Source: Epiperipatus broadwayi (Eukaryota > Onychophora > Udeonychophora > Euonychophora > Peripatidae). From it: 64,000 bases of DNA. Below are positions 11,452 to 23,339 of the stretch, piece after piece (position 1 is the stretch's first letter; each line of letters begins with the position of its first letter). The translations under genes and the position numbers were made by a program. The notes beneath the pieces were generated by a model. That model ran no database searches and was not told where the DNA came from. It saw only the letters and a program-made list of their open reading frames with translations. Where the stretch lies: positions 1,488,001 through 1,552,000 of the forward strand of contig JAQFVV010012447.1 in the NCBI GenBank assembly GCA_028023455.1, given 5' to 3'.

Positions 11452-12662
11452 ATACAGCATTGATCTTACTATTACACAATCACCAAATTAAATGAAAAAA
11501 AAAACTTCACTTGTTTACTGGATTTACTTTTTCAGTACCCATTTAATAATTTATTTTCATTCAATAGTGTGCTACTCTTTATTATGTCCTAATACAAGTT
11601 TGCTATTTCATCTTTTTTTCCCATTAAATATACACTGTATCTATACTCTCATCATTGATTATTTTCTTGGTCTTCTCTGCTTTTAGAAATTATCAACATC
11701 CTTAAACGATTGTACTTAATATGTAGTCACATCAATAGGATAAACAGTTCTATTTGTAACGTGAAGAAATTCACTTCTTGATTCAAAAGACAACATCTTT
11801 AGTGAATGATTGGAATTATCCATGTGTGTATGAGGATTATCAAACCATTTATTAAAATATGTCATTATGCATCTTTACAGTAATTTGGTAGCATTTATAG
11901 TTAGATACAACAGAATAATTGGGTAAAGCATATAGATGAAAACTAAGCACATTTATACAACTAGTAATTCCATAAATAAATTAGGAAAGTCTCTACTGAA
12001 ACTATAAATATAGAACTTTCCATGTCATTAAACTATTACATTCAGCAGATTAATATTGATCCAGGAGATACAATCTGGCACTAACCAAAACTGAAAACTT
12101 CAGGGAAGCTATAAAAATTCCCCAAATAAGATTATCTGAACACAAATACACATTACACAATAATCAAATGTCTGGAAAATGCATACTAACACACCATAAT
12201 CCTAAATCCAATAATGGCTCCAAAATACCCATATGCATGAACTTTCTTCTCAATATTCACTACTTTATTTCTTTTAATCATTCATCTTGAAAGAGTTTCA
12301 AAATAAGAGTAATATTTAGCCCTTTAACATCTTCTTTGTCTTTGATCACCACATTTGTTAAAGAATTTTATACAGTTTTAAATTGAAGACTTTTCTAGTA
12401 TATCTTCACTAATTTCATGCATGAATTTTAATTTCTTTTAAGAAGCTGATACTTCTTTAAATATAGATATCATGGTCTTCTTTTGCTGTTGCTAAATACT
12501 CAATTATATTTTAAAATATTTGCGTTAAAGTTATCCTCTCACAGTGTATTTTCAATTCTTTATTTATTACTTGGGACATGAAACTTTTCCTTCCAGATGT
12601 ATTCTTCATTCACCTTTTTATTGTAATCAAGGCATTTTTTCATCTTCAAATTATATATATAT
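11029..12662. other. AT-rich DNA with a (TG)n microsatellite
   Basis: The only feature is a (TA)n(TG)n run at about 11412-11452. A short T-rich open frame at 11492-11686 looks like chance. Nothing else was recognised. Confidence 0.5.
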
Positions 12663-12730
12663 TGTAACGTTTATTTATATACTTGCAAATATATTGGCAT
12701 TTGGTAAAAGCTAAAAAATAAAAGTAAATT

Positions 12731-13862
12731 AGCATCCGCAGACTTCAGTTTCACAGGAAACAGAATGGTATGGGTCTCCATTCAATACAGACAATCAATT
12801 TCCAAAAAGGGCATTCACTTTTAGTAAATCTGGGGAAAAAATACCCTCTATTAAATATTATAGAGACTGTAATACCTACTGACAGACCTCCCCCCAGTAA
12901 ACACACATGGCTTGACACCATTATTAAACAACAATCTCTATACATCGGGCACTCAATAACAGGGTTTAATAATAAAATCAACATCTGGCAGGCACATTGC
13001 CTGCTGAATCCTGTTAATACAGTTATTTATGCTCACCTAGGGTGCAGCAATCATAAAATCACCTCAATATTTAAATATCTGCTACTGGAGCCCAGACTTT
13101 GGATTATCTGATTAAGGTGAATATGGATTCCATGCCAACTAATACATTCTTATACTACAAACGGTTTCTAAATAAAATAGACCCTATTTGTCATGCCTGT
13201 TCTAGAGGAGAGGAGTCCTTTAATCACCTGTTAAATGTATGTCCAGGCTATAACAGTAACATCTCAAGAATTATCTCTCAACACTGTATTATAGCAGTGG
13301 ATAAAATTCTGGACATCAGGGGTTGTCTCTTCTCTGGAGACTTTACAGTAATAAGGTTATCAATCTTCCTGACATATGCTTTTTGGTACACAAGGTGCAG
13401 GACAAAGTTCACACAACCAACACCGGATCCCAATGCTATATTTTGCGATAAGCTCAAAGCTCTTCAAGACAAGGATAAGATACTATCCTCTAGATTTTTG
13501 TTTAACAATACATGGAGCCTACTAGTATGGCCTACAGACTCTACATGAATTTTGGACCCGATATATCCACATTGTAGTGTAGTCTGTGTTGCAACATGTC
13601 AGATTCTTCTAGAGGGGCATTGATATCATTCTACATCTATCCCAGCTGATAAGTTAGCATGATTGGGTCATTCTTTGCACTGGAAGAGGTGGGCAATGCC
13701 AACTAAATAGTATGTATCTGCTCATTTTATAACCTGCTAGTGCGGAGAATGGCTCTTGCATACTTTTTCCAGACCAACGCCAGCAATGGATGAGTCAACA
13801 TCAACAAAGTGTTTTTATTATGCATCTGTACAATTTTTATGATGTCAATAAATATATTTTTA
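12731..13862 (+). pseudogene. LINE 3'-end fragment with CCHC motif
   Basis: Two overlapping frames, 12770-13111 and 13099-13548, join by one frameshift near 13100. The second carries the C-X2-C-X8-H-X4-C motif CHACSRGEESFNHLLNVC near 13190-13240. A short block VNMDSMPTNTFLYYKR precedes it, as in the C-terminal tail after the reverse transcriptase of many LINEs. The catalytic domain is absent, so the copy is 5'-truncated, as TPRT often leaves. About 310 bases of 3' UTR follow, ending in CAATAAATATATTT. It inserted into the LARD-A 5' LTR after that LTR formed. The clade cannot be fixed from this tail. Confidence 0.72.
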
Positions 13863-14170
13863 AAATAAATTTAGATTTTTTTTTTGACAAATTTTTTTTT
13901 AAAAAAATAACTTACAGTGAAAGATAAATTATTTTTTCGTATTTTTTTAGTGTAATTAGAAATAAAAGTAGAATTGGAGAGAACAAAAGACATAAATTAC
14001 CAATCTAGATAAGAGAAAGTAAAAATACTTCAACTAATTAAAGATGGCAGAATTTTGCTGAAAAAAATAAAGACTTTGTTACATAAATTTTATAAAGAAT
14101 ATATAAGATTATCAACGTATATTTTGACAAACAAAAGATATGCGCAGAAGTCGGAAAACTGGGCCTCTAG

Positions 14171-14179
14171 TATAAAAGG
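14171..14179 (+). promoter_or_regulatory. TATA box in LARD-A 5' LTR
   Basis: TATAAAAGG is conserved at 16308-16316 in the other LTR and lies in a locally GC-richer stretch. Its orientation agrees with the primer-binding site. Confidence 0.6.
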
Positions 14180-15205
14180 CAGAGGTCAGTTTGAAGAACA
14201 TCTTGTTTGTTGGTTTCTCTAGTTGGTCTTGAATAACAATAATATATCCAAGATCGCTCTATGCTGAAGTAATTCGGCATGGCGGAGTGAACTGGAGCTT
14301 CTGAAGACATCGTGCCTGAAGATGTATACCAGAAAAGCTTTCGTGACCGACTAGGAGAATGGACCGCAAGATCAACTAATAATCAAAGGCTGTGAGCTCA
14401 TTTTAACCCCAAAAAACTATGCATAGTTATCTACAACCATCGTGAATTCACTAAAACTTACCTGTAAGTTATGCTTCATTATCCTGATTGTGAAAAAAGT
14501 AACGTTTGCAAACAATTCTTAAAAATATGTTTAAACAATCCCGATAGAGACATTAAATTTCTTGTGCAAGAGACATTCATTTTTAAGTAACTTTCTAGAA
14601 GAAATTTGGAAGTGAACTGTAATTGTAAAATTGTTTTTTATTAATTGATTTATGTCTGATTTAAGTGTGTTCTCTCCAATTTGTTTGATAAATAATTGCC
14701 TTTCAAATTTTATTTTTTAATCTATTAGAATAAAAAAATATTTCTAATACCAATTTTCATTTGTGCATTATTAATAATAGTTATTATTTTTTATTATTAA
14801 ATTTATTATTAGTTTAGGAAGATTTAAAACATAATTTACCTTTGCCAATATGTTGTAGGTTACAGGAAAAATAATATTAAAAGCTAATTCTAGTTTATGG
14901 TAGAATTCCCAGTTCTTAAAATCTAAGACCGATAAATTTAAAAAAATATCTTTTCTTTTTAATTTGCGAAATGCTATGTGACAGTTCAGTGGGTTCTTGT
15001 AGAACTCTGGCACCTTTCAAATAAATTAAAAACTGATTATCGTCAATAGCATAATTCTCAACAATTAATAGGCCGAGTTTGATCAGGAAATATAGTTATG
15101 TTTTTAGAAATAGAAATACAACTTTCTTCTTTTCGACATAGCTTGATCAACTCATGCGCAGTTTATATTAGCATGTAGAGGCCTAGCAAAATGGAAAATG
15201 TTATA

Positions 15206-15937
15206 ATGGCTTACACAACTAGGGATTTGATTTAACAACTACAATCTGAGATAAGTTGTAATGATATAGAACATTACAACGATGACCCAAAGAAACTCAC
15301 AGCCGGAAAATAAATAGTAATTTTTAAAAAAAAAAAATTATAAAAACTAACTAATTAAACCCTGATTATTAAAATATAAAAAAATATTTTTTTAATATGA
15401 CTTCCAGAAAGAAAAAAATATATGTATATTTTTTTGATATGTCTAAAAAAAACACGATCGTGGCTGATGTAGACGTAAGTCACAAGTATTTGACCAGGTA
15501 GGCGGTTACTGAAGAGGGGAAAAACATAGCCCCGAGTCCTAGTATGCAGTATATTAACATAAGACCACCTTTATATGCCCATCAGACTATTTCTAGCAGG
15601 GATCCCAATAAAGGGGAAGGCAGACCAAGTTGCCGTGAGCCTGTAAGACTCAAAACGATGAGCAATGCTTGTTAGTGCTTATAACTTGGGCTTCTTATCG
15701 TTAATATTACATTAAAGCGGAAAGGACACAGATGAATGTGAAATATTTTCCATTCCCGCCATGTTAGACCTAAAAGTGGGCGTTAAAGCCGAACGTCGCT
15801 TGTTGAATGAGTCTACACGACATATCAGCACGCTACTGCTACAAAAAAAAAAAACAACACGAATATGAATTTAAAAACTTAAGAATAAAATTAGTGTAAA
15901 CCCCTATTTTATTCTCATCTCCTGGCACTGGTGGTAT
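15206..15937 (+). other. LARD-A internal region, non-coding
   Basis: 732 bp with no sizeable open frame on either strand and no gag or pol motif. It contains a GC-richer middle (15460-15830) and the palindrome CACGATCGTG near 15452. No polypurine tract is obvious before the 3' LTR. Confidence 0.7.
15207..15224 (+). promoter_or_regulatory. Primer-binding site of LARD-A
   Basis: TGGCTTACACAACTAGGG begins with TGG (complement of tRNA CCA) one base after the LTR end. It resembles the LARD-B site TGGCTACCCAACTTGGG. Confidence 0.6.
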
Positions 15938-17342
15938 TGTAATGTTTATTTATATATGTTGCAAATATATTGGCATTTGGTAAAAGCTAAAAAATAAAAG
16001 TAAATTTAGATTTTTTTTTTGACTAATTTTTTTTTAAAAAAAAATAACGTACAGTGAAAGTTAAATTATTTTTTCGTATTTTTTTAATGTAATTAGAAAT
16101 AAAAGTAGAATTGGAGAGAACAAAAGACATAAATTACCAATCTAGATAAGAGAAAGTAAAAATACTTCAACTAATTAAAGATGGCAGAATTTTGCTGAAA
16201 AAAATAAAGACTTTGTTACATAAATTTTATAAAGAATATATAAGATTATCAACGTATATTTTGACAAACAAAAGATATGCGCAGAAGTCGGAAAACTGGG
16301 CCTCTAGTATAAAAGGCAGAGGTCAGTTTGAAGAACATCTTGTTCGTTGGTTTCTCTAGTTGGTCTTGGATAACAATAATATATCCAAGATCGCTCTATG
16401 CTGAAGTAATTCGGCATGGCGGAGTGAACCGGAGCTTCTGAAGACATCGTGCCTGAAGATGTATACCAGAAAAGCTTTCGTGACCGACTAGGAGAATGGA
16501 CCACAAGATCAACTAATAATCAAAGGCCGTGAGCTCATTTTAACCCTGAAAAACTATGCATAGTTATCTACAACCATCGTGAATTCACTAAAACTTACCG
16601 GTAAGTTATGCTTCATTATCCTGATTGTGACAAAAGTAACGTTTGCAAACAATTCTTAAAAATATGTTTAAACAATCCCGATAGAGACATTAAATTTCTT
16701 GTGCAAGAGACATTCATTTTTAAGTAACTTTCTAGAAGAAATTTGGAAGTGAACTGTAATTGTAAAATTGTTTTTTATTAATTGATTCACGTCTGATTTA
16801 AGTGTGTTCTCTCCAATTTATTTGATAAATAATTGCCTTTCAAATTTTATTTTTTAATCTATTAGAATAAAAAAATATTTCTAATACCAATTTTCATTTG
16901 TGCATTATTAATAATAGTTATTATTTTTTATTATTAAATTTATTATTAGTTTAGGAAGATTTAAAACGTAATTTACCTTTGCCAATATGTTGTAGGTTAC
17001 AGGAAAAATAATATTAAAAGATAATTCTAGTTTACGGTAGAATTACCGATTCTTAAAATCTAAGACCGATAAATTTAAAAAAATATCTTTTCTTTTTAAT
17101 TTGCGAGATGCTATGTGACGGTTCAGTGGGTTCTTGTAGAACTCTGGTGCCTTTCAAATAAATTAAAAACTGATTATCGTCAATAGCATAATTCTCAACA
17201 ATTAATAGGCCGAGTTTGATCAGGAAATATAGTTATGTTTTTAGAAATAGAAATACAACTTTCTTCTTTTTGACATAGCTTGATCAACTCACGCGCAGTT
17301 TATATTAGCGTGTAGAGGCCTAGCAAAATGGAAAACGTTATA
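15938..17342 (+). repeat. LARD-A 3' LTR
   Basis: The uninterrupted LTR, 1405 bp, from TGTAATGTTTAT to AACGTTATA, directly followed by a (TA)n run. The TATA box TATAAAAGG is at 16308-16316. Short open frames in it are shadows. It shows where the LINE fragment inserted in the other LTR. Confidence 0.87.
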
Positions 17343-17444
17343 ATATATATATATATATACAGTAATTAGATAATTAAAAATTTTATCCACTTAGGAGAAC
17401 TTTTGATTATCCTAATAATCTTTATCAACTAACACTTTGAAAGG

Positions 17445-18293
17445 CTAACCTTCCCACAATTCCATGATCTTAATGTTTGCTGCATGCTTGTTAATTAAGT
17501 CATATTTGTATTTATATCTTAGCATAGCTTCCTTTATTTTCCTTTTATTGTTATTTTTTTCAATTTACAATATTTTTACATTATTAAAATTGAAGTCAAA
17601 ACCATAAATACATGACCAAATTACGGTCATCAAAAACAGATGTTGAAATATTATCTACTTTCCAATTTTGTTTCGATTTCTGAACCTGTTTTAATAACAG
17701 CAAGTGTTCTTTAGTTCTTTTTCCAATGTACATCTTGATTCACCTATATATACACTACCACACCTACATATCCATTTATAAAGGATACACTTTTTATTTA
17801 TAAATGTAGTTTTATCTTTAGAGTTATTTCTTAATTTGTTTGATGTAGGTGTGTAAAATGCAATATCACATATACCTTTATAAATTTTCCTTATAAAATT
17901 TACTTGATCATTTGAAATATATGTTATTGATATCCATATTTTTTATTAGAAGGAGAATCAATATTATTATTAAAATTGTTATTCTTATATTTTGTATTAA
18001 AATCTCTAATAACATTATATATATATATGATTATAATTGTAGCCAACATTTAACAATTCATTCAAATATATTTCAATATTTTTGTCTTTATCCGATGAAT
18101 ATTTGCAAAAACTATTATTTTTAAATAAGAAGGACTTCAAACCTGCCATTTTGTGTGACATTGGCACTCTTGATTTATATGGAATATAACCTCTTTTTAC
18201 TATTGGTTTAATGGTCATACAGTAATCCAGCATACATTGATTTCTAGTTATTTTAAACAAATTAATAAATAACTCTAAAAATAAAAACCTCAT
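17445..18293 (-). pseudogene. PLE GIY-YIG endonuclease region (minus strand)
   Basis: An open stretch from 18293 ends LNELLNVGYNYNHIYI, like the tail of the PLE thumb region. After frameshifts come ITYISNDQVNFIRKIY and FYTPTSNKLRN, the linker before the nuclease. Then comes CRCGSVYIGES (near 17773-17739), the GIY-YIG signature. Further frameshifts follow before the downstream block with GFDFNFNNVKIL and the stop at 17445. In the family this nuclease nicks DNA to prime reverse transcription. The N-terminal reverse transcriptase is absent, and at least two frameshifts and a stop break the frame. Confidence 0.85.
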
Positions 18294-18310
18294 TTATAAA
18301 TAAAAATTGT

Positions 18311-18654
18311 CATTTATAAATGGATATGTAGGTATGGTAGTGTATATATAGGTGAATTGAGATGTACATTGGAAAAAAGAACTAAAATGCACTTACTGTT
18401 ATTAAAACGGGTTCAGAAATTGAAACAAAATTGTAAAGTAGATAATAATATTTCAGCATCTGTTTTTTTACAATCATAATAAGTCCTGCATTTATGGTTT
18501 TGACTTCAATTTTAATAATGTAAAATTATTGCAAATTGAAAAAAGTAACAATAAAAGGAAAATAAAAGAAGCTATGCTAATATACAAATACAACCATGAC
18601 TTAATTAACAGGCAGGCAGCAAACGTTAAGATGATGGAATTGTGGGAAGGTTAG
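18311..18654 (+). pseudogene. Inverted second copy of the GIY-YIG module
   Basis: On the plus strand: KWICRYGSVYIGEL (18317-18358), then LEKRTKMHLLLLKRVQK, a frameshift near 18465, then GFDFNFNNVKLLQIE, KRKIKEAMLIYKYNHD and the end MELWEG before the TAG at 18652-18654. The blocks match the GIY-YIG domain: YIG core, the EKR..H helix (here TKMH), and KRKIKEA followed by a Trp near the end. This arm is better preserved than the minus-strand copy after the YIG core. Confidence 0.87.
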
Positions 18655-18811
18655 ACTTTTAAAGTGTTAGTTGACAAAGATTACTAGGATAATTAAAAGG
18701 GCTCCTAAATGGATAAAATTTTTAATTATATAATTACTGTATTTATAAAGATTTAATTATATAATTACATATATTGCTTTGAAAAAATACAGACATCAAA
18801 TAATAATATTA

Positions 18812-18813
18812 TT

Positions 18814-18849
<36 letters not shown>

Positions 18850-18851
18850 TC
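18812..18851. repeat. (CA)n(TA)n microsatellite
   Basis: An ACACAC run passes into TATATA just right of the PLE fragment. Confidence 0.9.
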
Positions 18852-21180
18852 GGACATAATGATTGATCACTTTTAGTTTTTAGTAAATTAGGAATACTTG
18901 TTTTTATTGGGTTTACTTGAATAAATTTGATGTTTTATCACATCACTTTCATTGTGTGTCTAATGTTTTGTGTTTATTTATCAAAAGCAAATATTTAAAC
19001 CAAATCCAAGATCATCAAAAGTTATACCTTTTGTTAATATCTTTATAAGGGTCAATTCTTATGATGTAATATTATTTTTTTTACTGATGATGGTGACCTA
19101 ATTCAGAATAAGCCAGAATATTTTTTCCCATTCTCAAGATCACATGATTTTTTTTTCTTCTTGATTAGGTTTTCTTTATTTTTTTCTGGTTTACTTCTCT
19201 CTTTCTATCACATTATTTGTAATTAGATATGACGATATCTTGGGTGATCTATCAGATGTATTCAATTGCCTTGACTTTGGGTTGTTTTTAGACTATTGCA
19301 TAATCCTAGTTTTTTTTTTTCTGGACTAGCTATGATTTTTCATATTAATTTTTATTTTCCTAAACAGTTAACCTCTATGGGTAACTCACAGACATATTAA
19401 ACTGATATTAGCTTAATTTCTAGATTTTTTGGGAAGTTTATTTTGGGTACATAATCTATTATCTTCTTTTCCTATGCTTTCCTGAATTTGTATGTTCAGA
19501 TAGATAGTATTGTGAAATTTAGTCACACTTGCTTCAAAGCCTTTCTATTGGTCCTCAATATCATTTGCTCAGTTTTAAATGGAAAATTGTAGTAAATTAT
19601 CCTGATTATTTAACTTTTGGACAAAGTATCTGCTGTGAGTGTTCTTAATTTTTCTGATATTAATAAATTTTAGGCAATTATCATCATTATCCATATGAAG
19701 TTTTTTTGTATAACAATATATTGGCTTTTGTCATGCATTCATTGTTACATAACTTATTCAAGGTTGCATTTCTGTACTTTCCATATGATAACATAATCCA
19801 AAAATTCCACCATTCTCTAGATAGATCTTAGATATACCACTAACATTCTCTTTCACTTCATTTACTGAGGAAACAACTGTTTAGAATATCAAGGCACTCT
19901 ATGAATTATTAATATGTGACAAACAAACTGTGTTTTCAACAATTGATTGTTACCACAATGCAAATGAGAACATTCTGCTTGTAATATTTCTATGAAATCA
20001 TTTTTATATAACTTTTGGTACAGCTTTTTTTTCATTCACTTTCTCATTTCCTGGCTTTATTTTTATTGGTCTATGTTTCAAATCAGTTCTGAGTTCTTTC
20101 TATCTGTGTATGCTCAGTTTTCATATTGTTTAGCATTTAACCCCTTTTGGAGAATCTCATTCATAGTTCTATAAGTGTTCTCCAATAATGTCTCACTTTC
20201 TAATGCCAAATTTTGAGATTATTTCCCATCTTCTTTGAATTCTAGCCTATCAATAATTCTCTTTCTAATCCTTTGAACAACTTTTTGAGTTTATATTTTT
20301 CTATCACCTATGCTATTGATAATACCTTTATATTTTTAGTCAGTTTTTTTTATAATTTTGCCCTTTTGCTACAGTTGTTCCTAAATTTGTTAAACAATTT
20401 TTTATTTAATATTTTTCATTATCTTATCATTAATGCTTTTCATTCTCTCATCATTGTTTTGTATCATCTCTTGAATTTGTGTATAATTCTTTGATTTAAT
20501 TATATGGCTTTTGGACTGTTCTTTTTGTTTAATTAATTTCTCTTGCATTGTCTCCAACTTCTTTTATACTAATCTTTAGTTTTCATCATTTTTACATTGT
20601 GCTTCTTGTACAGCTATAACCTTCCATATAATGTCCTCCATAAATGCTTGTAATGTTCCAGCATCAAACATTACCAGCATCTTTTCTGTAGGCTTCTTTA
20701 TTTTCTGTATGATTATTGTGCTCTAAATTTAGTTGTCACTATCACTTTTGTTTTATTATTTTATGTATTTTCTTTATCAAATGTCCATTCAAACTCTCGC
20801 ACTGCTTGTTATTGCTTCATGAACTATGGTTGCTTAAACTCTTGGAATCCTTGCTGTTATATATTAATCTGCTGTTCCATTTCTATTTCATTTTATTATC
20901 TTACCCTCTGGTAATAATTTATGTGTTCATTTATACATATTCTGTTTCTAAGAATAGTATTGTATAAATTAATATAATAATTTTCATATATGCAACAGTC
21001 GTTCTAATCCCTAAAATGCATCTCATCTCCTAGATGTCTCCAAAACCTTTTCTAAATTTCTCTCATTGTTGATCCCATTTAGTATATACTTTTCTTTATT
21101 GTACTTACAATAATTAACCAGACCTAACTTTTCCATTTTTCTTCTATTTATTCCTTCTTCATTCTCCATGCTATAATGTA
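18852..21180 (-). other. Purine-rich minus strand, possible dead retroelement
   Basis: The minus strand is strongly A/G-rich. Near 20750-20400 it has short stretches that read like a coiled coil (FDAGTLQAFMEDIIWKV, then MQEKLIKQKEQSKSH, then NNDERMKSINDKIMKN). An ATG-led stretch lies near 21150. Plus-strand open frames here are Phe/Leu/Ile-rich shadows of this bias. I saw no RT, nuclease or protease motif, so any gag- or ORF1-like origin is only a guess. Confidence 0.3.
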
Positions 21181-23339
21181 TATATTAGCTTATGAGCAAT
21201 TTATTCCATCCTCTGATCTCTGACATTATATATATATTTAAAACTTTTTCTTTCAGAATGCTCAAAATTATTATTGAGTGAATTCCTTGAGTAACCAATT
21301 TTTGGGCCATCACTTTGATGTTACGAATATAACAGTACAGAGAAATATGATATTTCAATGATAAGTGACTAGCCAATTTATACTCTCATTACAGGTTGAT
21401 ACATAATAAAATTTTATATAGATAGACAATATTGTTTAGTTCTTTAACAAAGTTTATTAAAAGTTGGGAATCTTATACACATATATGTCTTAACTTACAT
21501 TATTCTTATATAAGGTATGTATTTGTATATCTTTTAGAATCCATTTAATAATTAGTTATGAACATCACGGCTGTGGTCAGTAGAAATGTAAATATTGATA
21601 ATGCTAATTTGTATTTTTTTTTCTTAAAATGGACTTCTTAATATTGCTAATTTTATAAAGTGTCGAAGTTAAAGACAAACTTGAAAAGACTTTATCTCAT
21701 TTTTATTTAAATTTAAGCAAATTTATCATCCCAAAGAATTATTTCTACAAAAAAAAAAAAAAGATGATATAATAGATAATGTGAATATTAGAACAAGTTG
21801 CATAAATAAACTCTAGCTGCTGTGAAACAGATAGAAGTGAAGATTTATGATCCATGAATTTATTGATTTAATTATCATAATCATACACTTTTTGCTATTA
21901 ATAATATTCTTGAAATTATAAAGTTACAATATTTTTCTGTCAAATAAAAAAAGGTTACAGTTAAGTCTTGAATTTAAATTAAATTAATTTATAGACTTGT
22001 TTTCTTTAAAGTAAGAAATGTATTTTTTAAATATTATATTTAGCTAACAGATAAGACAGCTAGTTATAGAAATCATTATGCTTTAAATTATAACTAATAA
22101 TAATAAATATTAATCAAATGGTTTTGAAGATTATATGGTGTTTACGCACTAAAGTGGAGAATTGAGCTATGATCCATGAATTTTTAGTTTCAAGTTTAAC
22201 ACTCTTCACGCTTGCCCTAAGTTATTCAAAACATAATGTTAAAAGTTTCGAGGGTGGGGAAACATATTTATATTTCCAAAGAGACTATTGGCAAAATGCC
22301 ACGAATTAGCATTAAGAAAAAACAAAAGTAGGAGAGATTATCTTAAAAATCTAATTAAGAAAGTTTAAAAACAATATACAAACAATACTGTATAAAAACT
22401 AGATACAAAAAGTAATATAATTAGTTACAAATCATTATAATATAATTAAATGTTAAGACTCTTGTAAGATTATATGACTTTCAAAACCAGAAGTAATAAT
22501 GTAAGATCATGTGATTTTTAAAATCAGAAGTAATAGGATGAGCTTCAATTGTTAGTCACTTGTAAGATCATGTGACTTTCAACATTAGAAGTAAAAAATT
22601 CAGTTTCAAACCAAAAACCTTTATGATTTCAAGTCCATCACTGTATTCAATACGGTTAAGGCATTCTTTTACATTTTCAACCATCTTGGATTAATGACTT
22701 TTGTACTCAAAAAAAATTACTCAATAATAAAAACATAATTGAATTTTAGAAATTCTCCATTGATGCTTAGCCTAGTGATAGAATAAAGAACTAAAAAGTC
22801 TAATGATTCCTGGATCTCAATTTGTTATTTTTGATGCCCTGAATATCACTTAATTTTATAAATGACTAACCATTTTGATATTTTTATTATATTTACTGAA
22901 AAAAATAAAAAGTATTGTTATACAGAGCGATCATTTTATTATAAAATATTTCTCATAAAAACATATTATTATTTGAAAAATAAAAATTGTTAATTTCTGT
23001 GCTTGTTGATAGCATTGCTTCTTAACATCTTTTAAAAAACATTGAGGTGGAATTGAAACATAATTTAATCCTATCTAGTGTAATTTTTCATGCATTGAAT
23101 AAAAATTCCAACCTAATATATGTATAACTAAAACAGAGATATAATTTAATATTTTAATGAAGCTAGCATACTTTTAATGTGTGTCCTAGTCAGGGTTTAA
23201 AACATTATAATAATTCAGCATTTAATAATATTAAAAAAATCTAGTGTTTATTTATTTGAATACTATTAACATCGTTTTCATATTAGATATACTAAAATAA
23301 ATATCAAATTACATTGAACTTTATGATCTATTTTAATAT
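21181..23339. other. AT-rich DNA with a small tandem repeat
   Basis: The one structure seen is at about 22449-22592. Three imperfect copies of CTTGTAAGATCATGTGACTTTCAAAA-CAGAAGTAATA stand in tandem. The remainder shows no gene or recognisable repeat. Confidence 0.5.

Larger units (their letters stand above)
12663..15205 (+). repeat. LARD-A 5' LTR (interrupted)
   Basis: It matches the 3' LTR in two blocks, 12663-12730 and about 13862-15205. The break is a LINE 3' fragment bounded by AAAAGTAAATT on the left and AAAATAAATTT on the right, probably its target duplication. The TATA box TATAAAAGG lies at 14171-14179. Confidence 0.85.
12663..17342 (+). mobile_element. LARD-A: non-coding LTR element
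   Basis: Two direct repeats, 12663-15205 and 15938-17342, start TGTAACGTTTAT/TGTAATGTTTAT and end GGAAAAYGTTATA. The right copy is 1405 bp. The left copy has the same length once a 1.13-kb LINE fragment is removed. They flank a 732-bp internal region without an open frame. A primer-binding-site-like TGGCTTACACAACTAGGG begins one base after the left LTR, and each LTR has TATAAAAGG, so the element reads on the plus strand. The outer flanks are (TA)n runs. LTR differences are mainly CpG transitions. It must have used proteins from another element. Confidence 0.82.
17359..18741. mobile_element. Penelope-like element with inverted 3' end
   Basis: Inverted arms of about 450 bp (17359-17808 and 18291-18741) flank 482 unique bases. 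The left arm plus centre encode the C-terminal part of a PLE protein on the minus strand. The right arm repeats only its last 450 bp on the plus strand. Both arms encode a GIY-YIG endonuclease module, so this is a PLE and not a MITE. Partial inverted copies are typical of PLE insertions. Each arm ends, just past the stop codon, with a TTGAYAAAGATTA...ATAAT hairpin. The reverse transcriptase is missing. Confidence 0.87.

Noticed and set aside
12770-13548. Host zinc-finger gene exon
   Set aside because: The CCHC pattern with the surrounding blocks is a LINE C-terminal tail. It is inserted in an LTR and frameshifted.
20273-20967. Hydrophobic plus-strand frames suggesting membrane proteins
   Set aside because: They arise from T-rich sequence (Phe/Leu/Ile), overlap the purine-rich opposite strand and show no signal or family motif.
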